A stretch of DNA of 10,547 nucleotides from Oxalobacter formigenes (GTDB lineage Bacteria > Pseudomonadota > Gammaproteobacteria > Burkholderiales > Burkholderiaceae_D): positions 7,112-17,658 of the forward strand of contig JAHYZB010000035.1 in NCBI GenBank assembly GCA_019424645.1, written 5' to 3'. The translations under genes were made by a program, and so were the position numbers. Under the pieces are notes generated by a model that saw only the letters and a program-made list of their open reading frames with translations, was not told the origin of the DNA and did no database searches. Shown one piece after another: positions 1-6,503 of the stretch. Position 1 is the stretch's first letter; every line of letters begins with the position of its first letter.

Positions 1-831
1 CGACTGTTTGCCGCCTGAAAAAAGGCGACCTGAGCCTGTCGATGAAGACCGGATTTCCCGATGTTTGTAAACGGTCGCCTTGTCGAGCCTGTAACCGTAA
101 AGACCCTCGGCAATAGCCTTTTTCATCGGGACAATCTGGATCATCCAGTCTGCCTGTTCATAATCCCAGAATTCGGCAATACTCGGATCGACAAGCAGGT
201 TTTCCGTCAGGACACGGTCAATGACAAGCCCTTGTGTTTTTCCGACTTCAGCCCTTTCCTGCAAGGCAGCGATAGTCTGATCGATCTCCTCTTTCTTGCC
301 TTTGTCATCCGGGTTACCGTCTTCTTCCAGCTCCATCGCCAGTCCGGCAACCCGCATGCGGTTATCCTGCGAATCGGCAATACGGGCGTGAATCAAGGGA
401 TCTGTTTCGATTTTCTGCTGGTACATGACCTTCAAAACACCGAACGAACAGGTCAGTGCAGCACGAACCGTTGCTTTTGCCCGCATTTTCAGCTGGGCGT
501 CATCAAGATAGCGGTTCGTTACCGTTTCAATCGTTTTGCACAACAGTTTAAGATCACGCGAGGCATGCAGGGGCTTGACCGAAATTTCCGGATTTTTGGC
601 ATAAATACTCGGCAAGATCCCCATGATCGTGCTGTGAATCAAATTGGCCCGATGCATGTAAAAACCGGTTTGCCCCGGATCACGATTCCAGTCCAGTCCG
701 GAAACCAGCTGCCGGTTATGCCGGATACGCCGATGAAAACTGTCCCAATGCCGTCGTGCGGCAGATACCCTGTCAGCCCACTTTTTGGCCAGTGGATCTG
801 TCTCGGGTTGTTCCCTGAATTTAACACTCAC
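1..831 (-). CDS. Phage portal protein, N-terminal 277 residues (runs off the left edge)
   Basis: The portal is the dodecameric ring at the head vertex through which DNA is packaged and ejected. I read this frame by hand: it starts with GTG at 831-829 and stays open to base 1 with no stop. The start is chosen because GGAGAAG (837-843) sits 5 nt upstream. Residues 12-45 form a basic helical N-terminus. Residues 57-86 (key words FYMHRANLIHSTIMGILPSI and AKNPEISVKP) and residues 204-235 (key words LVDPSIAEFWD and ADWM) look like phage portal proteins as I know them. A charged, probably coiled segment lies at about 168-200, and a Ser/Gly-rich linker (262-277) begins at the edge. The gene lies behind its own leader, apart from the tail operon to the right, and no terminase precedes it. 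The family call rests on sequence resemblance only; another head-vertex protein is less likely. Confidence 0.72.
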   Translation of the reverse strand, partial: MSVKFREQPETDPLAKKWADRVSAARRHWDSFHRRIRHNRQLVSGLDWNRDPGQTGFYMHRANLIHSTIMGILPSIYAKNPEISVKPLHASRDLKLLCKTIETVTNRYLDDAQLKMRAKATVRAALTCSFGVLKVMYQQKIETDPLIHARIADSQDNRMRVAGLAMELEEDGNPDDKGKKEEIDQTIAALQERAEVGKTQGLVIDRVLTENLLVDPSIAEFWDYEQADWMIQIVPMKKAIAEGLYGYRLDKATVYKHREIRSSSTGSGRLFSGGKQS

Positions 832-836
832 TTTTT

Positions 837-843
837 CTTCTCC
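837..843 (-). promoter_or_regulatory. Ribosome binding site for the portal gene
   Basis: GGAGAAG on the minus strand lies 5 nt before the GTG codon at 831-829. It decides this start over the out-of-frame GTG at 827-825, which opens only a 62-codon frame. Confidence 0.7.
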
Positions 844-901
844 GGAAAAAATAAAACAATGAATGCTTTACTTATACAGCACTTTCAGACCATCTAAGGA
901 T

Positions 902-985
902 ATTTATGGCACATTTATGGCTATTTTGTCTTATTATTAGCCTGCAATGGCTATAATGTAGCAAGCAGGCAACATAAAATAGCCA
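902..985. promoter_or_regulatory. Operator-like cluster: nested inverted repeat plus repeated TGGCTAT motifs
   Basis: An outer inverted repeat has perfect 10-bp arms, TGGCTATTTT (918-927) and AAAATAGCCA (976-985). Inside it lies a 6-bp inverted repeat, GCCTGC (940-945) and GCAGGC (965-970). The motif TGGCTAT occurs at 918-924 and 948-954 on the plus strand and at 979-985 on the minus strand. ATTTATGGC is directly repeated at 902-910 and 913-921, 11 bp apart, about one helical turn. TATAAT (952-957, plus strand) lies in the central loop. This arrangement upstream of the portal gene is typical of a protein-binding control region; that role is inferred. Confidence 0.45.
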
Positions 986-1071
986 CATGAAGACCTTATA
1001 CGGTTTGCATTTAATGGGGAACCTGAAAGTGTCACCGTTTGATTTCCGAAAGGAAACCGGCGTAAAGACAT

Positions 1072-1095
1072 AAAAAAACCGCGCAAAAAGCGCGG
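1072..1095 (-). terminator. Factor-independent terminator, minus strand
   Basis: On the minus strand CCGCGC (1095-1090) pairs with GCGCGG (1084-1079) around a TTTTT loop, and seven T residues follow at once (1078-1072). The stem is six G/C pairs. It lies 141 bp downstream of the stop of the secreted-protein gene and should separate that gene from the portal gene. Confidence 0.85.
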
Positions 1096-1155
1096 TATCA
1101 AAGAGCAGAAATACAGCTAAGAAATAAAGGAGTTTACGGGTCAATCATAAATGGA

Positions 1156-1204
1156 TTACACAAAGTGTCTTTGCGGCAACGCAAAGAAACCCTTTTTGGT
1201 GTAA
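1156..1204. other. Stable hairpin with GCAA tetraloop and outer stem
   Basis: TCTTTGCG (1168-1175) and CGCAAAGA (1180-1187) form a perfect 8-bp stem closed by GCAA (1176-1179). An outer 6-bp stem, TTACAC (1156-1161) with GTGTAA (1199-1204), encloses it. On the plus strand it is followed by AAACCCTTTTT, which is a weak terminator tail. It lies 32 bp past the stop codon of the leftward secreted-protein gene and may act as a 3' stabiliser or a secondary terminator. Confidence 0.45.
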
Positions 1205-1235
1205 AAAAGAGCTGAAATGAAAAAAAAGAACTGTA

Positions 1236-2045
1236 TCAGTCAAAAAGTCCGTTTTTTCGGGCCATTTTATCCAGCTCCTCGACCAGATCGGGACGGTTTG
1301 CTTTCACCGCACGCGCCCTGGCAGCCAGATACTCTTGCTTCATGTCGCGGGAAGCGCCACCGTAGCGGTCTTCGCGGACATTGTTCCCGCGTTTTTCACG
1401 CTTTCTGGATGAATTCTTTTTCCTGCCTGTCTCCGATTGCAGTTTTTTATCGTGTTGCTCCGACAGGCCATCATTGCCACGGGATATCTCCCCCGTTTCC
1501 TGATTCAGCACATACCCGCTCGATCCAACTGCCCTGTATGGTGAATAAGCCTTTCCGTACAAAGCCGTCATCAGGCGATTGAGTTTTTCCGGATCGTCGA
1601 TATGAGCCATCAGCTGTTCGCGCAGTTCCTGTTTCTGGAATTCGGAAGCTGCCTGGGCAAAACGCCGGATATTATTGTCTCCCGTGTATTGATAAGCCAG
1701 GTAAGCTTTTTTCATATACTCGGGCATATCCGGATTTTTTCTCAGAATGTCATCCACCTTTTTGCGCCGGGCAACTGCGTCGGCACTCTGTCCCGGACTG
1801 GCGTTGGAAAAGCCCTGATCATTTGAAAAAGACAGAAAGGCATCGGGCGAGTCGCCGTCCGGGGAATACTGGTAATCCGGCAAAGGCGTCTTTTCCAGAT
1901 TCGGATCGGTCAGCCCTGAGGCCGCCTGTGCATCCGTCAATGAAAACGGGATTGTCACGGCCAGCAAAACCGCAAGAAGGAAAGAAAACCGGAATCGGGA
2001 AGAATTCATGAATACATGCATTGTAAAGCCGGATACAAGCGTCAT
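1236..2045 (-). CDS. Secreted basic protein of unknown function (269 aa)
   Basis: I do not recognise the family. The start at 2045 is supported by AAAGGG about 6 nt upstream; in-frame ATG codons at residues 9 and 13 lack a comparable site. Residues 22-36 form a hydrophobic core behind an Arg-containing N-region, and AQA at 39-41 is a good signal peptidase I site, so the protein is predicted to enter the periplasm or leave the cell. The long N-region before the core means the residue 13 start remains possible. The mature chain is hydrophilic: acidic and Pro/Ser-rich at 45-85, helical and charged at 90-165, with a Lys/Arg-rich stretch at 208-222 and a basic helical tail. It diverges from the lipoprotein gene and ends before its own terminator (1072-1095). 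It could be phage cargo that changes the cell envelope, or a host gene. Confidence 0.7.
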   Translation of the reverse strand: MTLVSGFTMHVFMNSSRFRFSFLLAVLLAVTIPFSLTDAQAASGLTDPNLEKTPLPDYQYSPDGDSPDAFLSFSNDQGFSNASPGQSADAVARRKKVDDILRKNPDMPEYMKKAYLAYQYTGDNNIRRFAQAASEFQKQELREQLMAHIDDPEKLNRLMTALYGKAYSPYRAVGSSGYVLNQETGEISRGNDGLSEQHDKKLQSETGRKKNSSRKREKRGNNVREDRYGGASRDMKQEYLAARARAVKANRPDLVEELDKMARKNGLFD

Positions 2046-2326
2046 TTTAACCCTTTATCGAATCACAAGAAAGAAAAACAGATATGAAATCCTGACCGAT
2101 CAAACAAGGCTGCCATTGCAAAAATCCTTGTCTGAAAAATGTTTTCAGGAAAACAGGTCAAAATCATGTTACCGAACCCAACATAACGAAAGAAAAAAGG
2201 CCTGAATCAGGTGTGGCACTGATGAATAACAAAATCGCCCTGTATGCAAGCGGTATGCTTAATGCCATAATCAGGAAATGGCCTGTATGTCATCTATCCA
2301 AACAATCGAAACCGGGGTCTGCCATC
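2046..2326. promoter_or_regulatory. Divergent intergenic region with an inverted repeat
   Basis: This 281-bp stretch separates the leftward secreted-protein gene from the rightward lipoprotein gene and should hold promoters for both. CTGAAAA (2132-2138) and TTTTCAG (2142-2148) form a perfect 7-bp inverted repeat around three bases. A second short palindrome, CCTGA-A-TCAGG, lies nearby at about 2202-2212. I found no -35/-10 pair good enough to name. In-frame upstream starts for the lipoprotein at 2213 and 2222 would add a tail of at least 35 residues ahead of its signal peptide and are not favoured. Confidence 0.4.
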
Positions 2327-2734
2327 ATGAGAAAAATTGCCCTTACCATAGCCCTCCTTTCATCCCTGCTGCTGTCGGCCTGTGCCACCTACACGACGGC
2401 AGCCTATGAACAGATACTCGACACCTTTATCGGCGACACGGAACAGCAGATCATTTCCATCTGGGGAGTTCCCGACCGTACGTTCGAAAGCGGAGACAAT
2501 AAATACTTCGTATACACGCGCAAGGAAACCTCCTACGTTCCGGGAAACCCCGGCTTTTACCAGCCCGGATACTGGGGATGGCCCGGCTCCCCCTTCTACT
2601 CACCCTACTATGGCGGAACACCGGGATACTACGTCCATTATTCCTGTACCACGACATTCACCTTCCAGCAAGGGAAAGTGATCCACTGGCAATGGCAGGG
2701 AAATGACTGCAAGGCACCGGAAGAGAAAAAATAA
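2327..2734 (+). CDS. Outer-membrane-type lipoprotein, BamE/SmpA-like (135 aa)
   Basis: Residues 1-19 are a classic lipoprotein signal: a basic start, a Leu-rich core and the lipobox LSAC with Cys19 as the lipidated residue. Thr20 rather than Asp follows, so sorting to the outer membrane is expected. The early mature part (about 30-60; key words GDTEQQIISIWGVP and YFVYTR) matches the pattern of BamE/SmpA-like lipoprotein domains, in which a short helix and a 'G.P' turn precede strands. A Tyr/Pro/Gly-rich insert (about 66-104) precedes a C-terminal strand pair with two cysteines that could pair (C106, C128). ATG 2327 is chosen because it places the signal peptide at the N-terminus; GGGG lies about 9 nt upstream. 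It reads against all the phage genes and ends at its own terminator. It may be phage cargo affecting the envelope or superinfection, or a host gene. Confidence 0.8.
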   Translation: MRKIALTIALLSSLLLSACATYTTAAYEQILDTFIGDTEQQIISIWGVPDRTFESGDNKYFVYTRKETSYVPGNPGFYQPGYWGWPGSPFYSPYYGGTPGYYVHYSCTTTFTFQQGKVIHWQWQGNDCKAPEEKK

Positions 2735-2757
2735 GGATATTGAATGGAATTCACAAG

Positions 2758-2800
2758 AATAAAAAAACCGGCAGTTCAATGAATTTGCCGGTTATTTTAT
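2758..2800. terminator. Bidirectional factor-independent terminator
   Basis: AACCGGCA (2765-2772) and TGCCGGTT (2785-2792) form a perfect 8-bp stem around a 12-nt loop. On the plus strand ATTTTATT follows, ending the lipoprotein transcript. On the minus strand the stem is followed by a run of T residues (2766-2760), ending transcripts that come leftward from the virion operon. It insulates the two units. Confidence 0.85.
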
Positions 2801-3073
2801 TCGTTCAATTGACTGTGAAAGTAATTTGACAATTCCTGTTTATTTTTTCCCGTAAAATCTGAATGATCTCTTATTGAGACACACAACTCACTCTACCAAA
2901 ACCCTCGTTCCTGCAATTTGTCATAACCGCCGGTTTATAGATCGTTTTAAATACCTCACTTTGTTCGTTCCCCTGTACAGCCATACTCTGGCTGTACGAG
3001 CGGGATGCTCCTGAACGAAATACCCCCAAAAGCAGCACAAAAGCCCTGTCTTTTTGGGGGTAATGTTGACATG
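2801..3073. other. Gene-free, hairpin-rich 3' region of the virion operon
   Basis: There is no credible gene here. Three nested or adjacent inverted repeats lie at 2964-3062: TTCGTTC (2964-2970) with GAACGAA (3013-3019); inside it GTACAGCCA (2975-2983) with TGGCTGTAC (2989-2997); and next to it TACCCCCAAAA (3021-3031) with TTTTGGGGGTA (3052-3062). A 12-bp palindrome, TTGACATGTCAA (3066-3077), overlaps the stop codon of the gene to the right. Possible roles are an RNA element at the 3' end of the late transcript, a small RNA, or a dispersed repeat. Confidence 0.5.
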
Positions 3074-3709
3074 TCAAGTTTTAAGATAAGACGTTTTTTT
3101 GGGTGTAGTCTCTTCAAAACCCGTTTTTCCCAGTTCCGCCCCCAGCATGGATGAACCGATGATCCCCAGAACCTGCGAACCGAAACTCAATGCCCCATCC
3201 GGCTTGGCAGCCTGCCTGATCGCATACTGGTCGACATTGTCCATTCCTCTGGAAAAATTGTTGATGCGCGCGATCTGATTGGCATTGTCCGCCATTTTCA
3301 GACCCTCGTTCTGTCGAAGCCGATAGGCACTTTCCTGCTGTCCATACAGACCGGCAAAATCCTTCGCTGCCTTCAGCTGGCTGGTGTCAGACGCCGCCTT
3401 TGCCTGCTGGTAATCGGACGAGACATTCCCCTGTACCGCGGCATTGCTGGCATTGGCGGTCTGCGTGGCCTCCACCGGCTTGTAATACTGCTCGGTCAGT
3501 TGCTGTTTAATCTCGTTTTGCCTGTCGGCACGGCTATCCTGCTGAAAATCATTTGCATTATCCATCGCGATTTTTTCCGCCTGCCGCTGGTATTCCCGCT
3601 GGCGTCGCATGGCATTTTCAACCTCGCGGCTTTGCCTGTTTTGCACCACATTCGAATTGATCTGCCCCAGCGCGGCTGACGCGACAAGCGCAATAATTGC
3701 ATCCCACAT
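3074..3709 (-). CDS. Internal virion / ejection-type protein, T7 gp14-like position (211 aa)
   Basis: This is probably one of the proteins carried inside the capsid and released with the genome to help DNA cross the cell envelope. AAGGAGA a few bases before ATG 3709 fixes the start. Residues 4-15 are hydrophobic and small-residue rich (AIIALVASAALG). A long Gln/Arg/Ala/Asn-rich, probably helical stretch fills 20-165, and a second hydrophobic segment (SFGSQVLGIIGSSMLGAELG, 175-194) lies near the C-terminus. Size and position, last after adaptor, nozzle and a GNAT-like protein, parallel T7 gp14 (196 aa). I see no enzyme motif. The larger gp15/gp16-type ejection proteins that would follow in T7 are absent; the gene is instead followed by structured non-coding DNA and a terminator. 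Phage virion protein: fairly sure; exact role: inferred. Confidence 0.65.
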   Translation of the reverse strand: MWDAIIALVASAALGQINSNVVQNRQSREVENAMRRQREYQRQAEKIAMDNANDFQQDSRADRQNEIKQQLTEQYYKPVEATQTANASNAAVQGNVSSDYQQAKAASDTSQLKAAKDFAGLYGQQESAYRLRQNEGLKMADNANQIARINNFSRGMDNVDQYAIRQAAKPDGALSFGSQVLGIIGSSMLGAELGKTGFEETTPKKTSYLKT

Positions 3710-3730
3710 ACTATTCTCCTTATTCTGTCA

Positions 3731-4630
3731 TTAATTTCCGCCGTAGGTTTTCCTGACGGAATTGCCACCGCTATAAACGTTGTTCACCACATTCTGTGTC
3801 GCGTTCTGGTTGGTATTACCCCTGAGATACGCCTGCGAAAGACCGCCGAAAAGGTTCCCGATCGATGCACCGGAACGTTCCCCCTGGGCTTTCTGAGAAG
3901 TGGATTCCAGCTGTTTTAAGGCCATTTGCTGGGCCGAGCCGGTATCGATGCCCGACTGGGCCATGGCAATCAGGCTTTGCCTTGCGCTTTCATCCGCCGT
4001 ACGCAATGACGACGAAGCGTTATCGGCGATACCGCCTGCCTTGACCAGTCCCTCATTGGTCATTTCCTGCAAACGGGCATTGGAATCGACATCAGTGGAA
4101 CCGCCCATCAAACCGTTGCGTGCCAAACCAAAACGATTGGCCTTTTCCGCATCACCGTACTGGCGGTTCACATCCTTTGCATTGATGTCATAAACTGCCT
4201 GCCGTTGCTCGTCATAAAGTTTTTCCCGTTTGTTTTCAGGCTTTACCGTTTCATAGCCGGTATAAAGCTCCCCATTGGCAATGGCATTGTTGATTTTATC
4301 CATATCCAATCTCTTGTTGCCACCGAAAGCTGTCGTATTTGCTATGGCGTCCGCAAACATGCCGTGACCCGTCACCACTCTCAATCTGCCGTCAAAAACC
4401 GACCCATCCTTATTGTAATAGGTCTTGTTCGGATCGAATTCAGTCGCTGCATTAATACCCTGCTTGTATTCCGGCGGGTCGAAAATATCATTGATGGCCT
4501 TGATGGCCGCATTGATCCTCGCCTGTCGTTCCTCTTCCTGTTTCCGCATCGCGGAAGCACCGCCATCACCCCCTTTATGGCACAGGCGCCGTCCATCCGG
4601 AGAATACCCGTTGTGTTTGGAAAATATCAT
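3731..4630 (-). CDS. Conserved phage structural/ejection protein (299 aa)
   Basis: ATG 4630 is the start because GAGGAGGG (4637-4644) lies 6 nt upstream and the codon overlaps the preceding stop as ATGA; the longer open frame to 4765 is only overlap with the upstream gene. Residues 28-46 (MRKQEEERQARINAA, then AIND) and residues 139-180 (YDEQRQAVYDIN, later RFGLARNGLMGGSTD) match a pattern I know from uncharacterised virion-module proteins of podoviruses: a 'RQARI..' helix, then 'FALARNGL..S'. Between these blocks lies a roughly 85-residue segment that looks longer than in relatives I recall. The remainder is Ala/Ser/Gln-rich and helical, with an Asn-rich tail. No catalytic motif or membrane segment is seen. 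It stands between the GNAT-like protein and the gp14-like protein, so an internal virion role is the best guess. Confidence 0.65.
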   Translation of the reverse strand: MIFSKHNGYSPDGRRLCHKGGDGGASAMRKQEEERQARINAAIKAINDIFDPPEYKQGINAATEFDPNKTYYNKDGSVFDGRLRVVTGHGMFADAIANTTAFGGNKRLDMDKINNAIANGELYTGYETVKPENKREKLYDEQRQAVYDINAKDVNRQYGDAEKANRFGLARNGLMGGSTDVDSNARLQEMTNEGLVKAGGIADNASSSLRTADESARQSLIAMAQSGIDTGSAQQMALKQLESTSQKAQGERSGASIGNLFGGLSQAYLRGNTNQNATQNVVNNVYSGGNSVRKTYGGN

Positions 4631-5067
4631 CCATTTCCCTCCTCTTTTCTTAAATCCAGCCTTAACTGCTGGTATGTATTGACATAACCGTATTTCGCCA
4701 GCATTTTCGACATGCCCCTGCTGCAGGACGCTTCCAGAAAATCCGCTCCGGCTGCTGCCGCCCAATCCTTGAACTGGTCCAGAAATTCTGAAAAAACCGC
4801 ATCCATCCGCTTTCCTCCCAGCGCCAGAATATTGATCGCCGTTTTCTTCGGATAAAACCGGAACTCGAAAGCGAAGGCCAGTAGAATGACACCGTCGTCA
4901 GCAAAAAACGCCCCGATAACAATCTGTTTCGATTGCGCCATTGCCTTGAGGTCGCAACAATCGAATTCACCATGAACCGCATGGGAAACCACTGCCTCAA
5001 GAATGGGTTCGATCAGGCTCCAGTCCCTCTCCAGTTCGTCACTGTCCAGATAGAAATGCGACCTCAC
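4627..5067 (-). CDS. GNAT-like small virion-module protein, T7 gp13-like position (146 aa)
   Basis: The start is GTG 5067, which overlaps the upstream stop (GTGA), so translation is probably coupled. The layout suggests a GNAT fold: a hydrophobic strand pair at 49-72 (IVIGAFFADD, then VILLAFAFEF), strand INILALGG at 78-85 followed by a helix (FSEFLDQFKDWAAAAG), then a strand FLEASC (110-115) and a C-terminal helix and loop with KMLAKYGYVNTYQQLRLDL. The last block resembles the 'L...GF......L' end of acetyltransferases. The usual Q/RxxGxG/A acetyl-CoA loop is not evident, so activity is doubtful. Small GNAT-like proteins between nozzle and gp14-like genes occur in T7-like phages, where gp13 is needed for virion assembly. 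The fold call is inference from pattern. Confidence 0.6.
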   Translation of the reverse strand: MRSHFYLDSDELERDWSLIEPILEAVVSHAVHGEFDCCDLKAMAQSKQIVIGAFFADDGVILLAFAFEFRFYPKKTAINILALGGKRMDAVFSEFLDQFKDWAAAAGADFLEASCSRGMSKMLAKYGYVNTYQQLRLDLRKEEGNG

Positions 5068-6500
5068 AAGACCCCCAGAGGTTCGTAATAGATCGTCAGG
5101 GCATCCAGCTGGAAAGGCTGGTTCGTCACATTCCTGAATCGCGGTGCAAATTCAGTCCCTGCCACTTCAACCGGAATCAGGCCACCCCCATACGTATTAC
5201 CGACCACTCGTACCTCATCAGTGACAGCCTCGTGATTTCGGACATCGAAGCCCATCGAGAAATAGCATTCCCCCTGCATAACCAGATCCACCCCATACAC
5301 CCGCTTCAAAATCCCCGGCGTTTTGAAATTCATATACGGCAATTCAAGCACAACCTCATACTGCTGCCCGTCGTCCGTATGCGCCTGTTCATCCAGTTTG
5401 TAAACATCGTCGCCACTGCGGATGTAAAGCACCCCGTTCAATTCATCCATCGCATCGACCGTCACAGGCAAGTCGTACCGGCTCCAGGCTGCAATTTGCG
5501 ACGTTCGCGACACCGAATAAACGAACATCTGACGGTCAATCGCACAGAGATACTGCCCTGTCCCGTAAAAATAAACCGCTTTCGGTGCCCCTTTTACATC
5601 CTGCAAAACAGGACGTACCAGCGTATCGATAGGCGAACCGATATCCAGATCGTCCAGCCTTGAAACCAGCTGCTGCGTCGTAATCGAACGGAAACCGAAA
5701 TCCGACAGAAAATACAAATCGCCAGCAACCGTTGCCAGCGATTGCGGAAAAGACGTGCCGACGTTTTCGACCGTTTCTTCCAGACACATGGCCGTCGGGT
5801 CCGGATCGGCGTACCACACCTGTGCCCCGTCACGCATCAGCACGACCAGCTTGTTGCGATATAGCCCGAGCGCCTTTGCTTCCCGGTTGCCCAGAGCATT
5901 CAGGCCAGTCGGCAGAAAACCGGCATCATCCTTTTCCGTCCAGACAGTCGGATCTCCCGTCTTGGAATAACGGACCGTCGAGCCGTCCGGAGAAATGCCG
6001 AATATTTTCGACGCCGTCTTGATGACCGAACGCGTATGCGGACAATTCGCATCCGTTATCTGGCTGACTTCGTCATCATTCAAAAAATGATGGAAGCACA
6101 CATCACCATGCTGGGCAGACACGTACAAATACCCGTTGAACACGTCGACATAATGGATATCCGACACTTCCTTATACACAGGCGCATAAGACGTCTCGCT
6201 ATTTTCGTCGTCCGTCACCTCTTCACCGCACACCAGTTTGCATGCATGAAAAAGCGGATCGGCGTGTTCAATTTCTTCCACCCCGCCATAAAACGTATGC
6301 AATTTGCCCAAAGCAGCTGCCAGACCTTTCGTCCCGGGTTCCAGTGTGGCGATTTTCGTCAGACCCGGCCGTTTTGCCGTAGCCAGCCCCGTCGTGACAT
6401 ACGCATTTTTCATCTCTCGCAAACGGTTGGCGTCCGAAACCGACGCCGCCTTGCGCAAATCGATCCCCAGATCAAACTTGTTAAACGTAATCGTCGCCAT
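5064..6500 (-). CDS. Tail nozzle / hub protein, P22 gp10-like or T7 gp12-like (478 aa)
   Basis: This protein probably forms the end of the short tail, closing the channel after packaging and holding the fibres. The N-terminus (residues 1-48; key words FNKFDLGIDLRK, then LREMKNAYV and AKRPGL) has the 'G.dl.....A..lr.m.N.y....g....RPG' pattern typical of such hub proteins. Residues 210-275 (key words YRNKLVVLMRDGAQVWYADPDP, VENVGTSFPQSLATVAG, LYFLSDFGFRSI) resemble the propeller-like repeats of phage packaged-DNA stabilisation proteins. More blade-like strands follow (about 305-375), then a C-terminal beta-rich domain. ATG 6500 lies 3 nt after the adaptor stop (TAAGGTATG). The length is near that of P22 gp10 (472 aa) and below that of T7 gp12 (794 aa). 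Adaptor followed by nozzle is the expected order. Confidence 0.7.
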   Translation of the reverse strand: MATITFNKFDLGIDLRKAASVSDANRLREMKNAYVTTGLATAKRPGLTKIATLEPGTKGLAAALGKLHTFYGGVEEIEHADPLFHACKLVCGEEVTDDENSETSYAPVYKEVSDIHYVDVFNGYLYVSAQHGDVCFHHFLNDDEVSQITDANCPHTRSVIKTASKIFGISPDGSTVRYSKTGDPTVWTEKDDAGFLPTGLNALGNREAKALGLYRNKLVVLMRDGAQVWYADPDPTAMCLEETVENVGTSFPQSLATVAGDLYFLSDFGFRSITTQQLVSRLDDLDIGSPIDTLVRPVLQDVKGAPKAVYFYGTGQYLCAIDRQMFVYSVSRTSQIAAWSRYDLPVTVDAMDELNGVLYIRSGDDVYKLDEQAHTDDGQQYEVVLELPYMNFKTPGILKRVYGVDLVMQGECYFSMGFDVRNHEAVTDEVRVVGNTYGGGLIPVEVAGTEFAPRFRNVTNQPFQLDALTIYYEPLGVL

Positions 6501-6503
6501 ACC

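Larger units (their letters stand above)
832..1235. other. 404-bp gene-free leader between the secreted-protein gene and the portal gene
   Basis: No convincing gene is present. From right to left it holds a hairpin at 1156-1204, a factor-independent terminator for the leftward gene upstream (1072-1095), a small TTTCC/GGAAA hairpin with a GAAA loop at about 1043-1056, an operator-like nested repeat (902-985) and the portal ribosome binding site. Since the terminator should stop transcripts from the right, the portal gene probably has its own promoter between 832 and 1071. I could not pick out a convincing -35/-10 pair on the minus strand. Confidence 0.6.

Noticed and set aside
1..40. Minus-strand terminator inside the portal frame (short stem followed by six T residues)
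   Set aside because: The stem is only about 4 bp with a 7-nt loop, and the frame reads through it.
61..897. 278-codon open frame on the plus strand
   Set aside because: It is antisense to the portal frame, which has a good ribosome site and recognisable portal-like blocks; the plus-strand product looks like nothing known.
872..1144. 90-codon minus-strand frame with a hydrophobic N-terminus
   Set aside because: The terminator hairpin and its T-tract (1072-1095) lie inside it, and the operator-like repeat fills the rest; it has no convincing ribosome site.
2008..2205. 65-codon plus-strand frame ahead of the lipoprotein
   Set aside because: It begins on the opposite strand of the signal-peptide region of the leftward gene, has no ribosome site and is low in protein-like features.
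2826..2858. Promoter with TTGACA (2826-2831) and TAAAAT (2853-2858)
   Set aside because: The hexamers are good but the spacer is 21 bp, too long for a normal sigma-70 promoter.
2871..3077. 68-codon minus-strand frame after the ejection-type gene
   Set aside because: It is made up largely of the inverted repeats at 2964-3062, lacks a ribosome site and overlaps the previous stop. It is better read as structured or repeat DNA.
4205..4687. 160-codon plus-strand frame
   Set aside because: Shadow of the 299-aa virion protein gene and the GNAT-like gene; no ribosome site.
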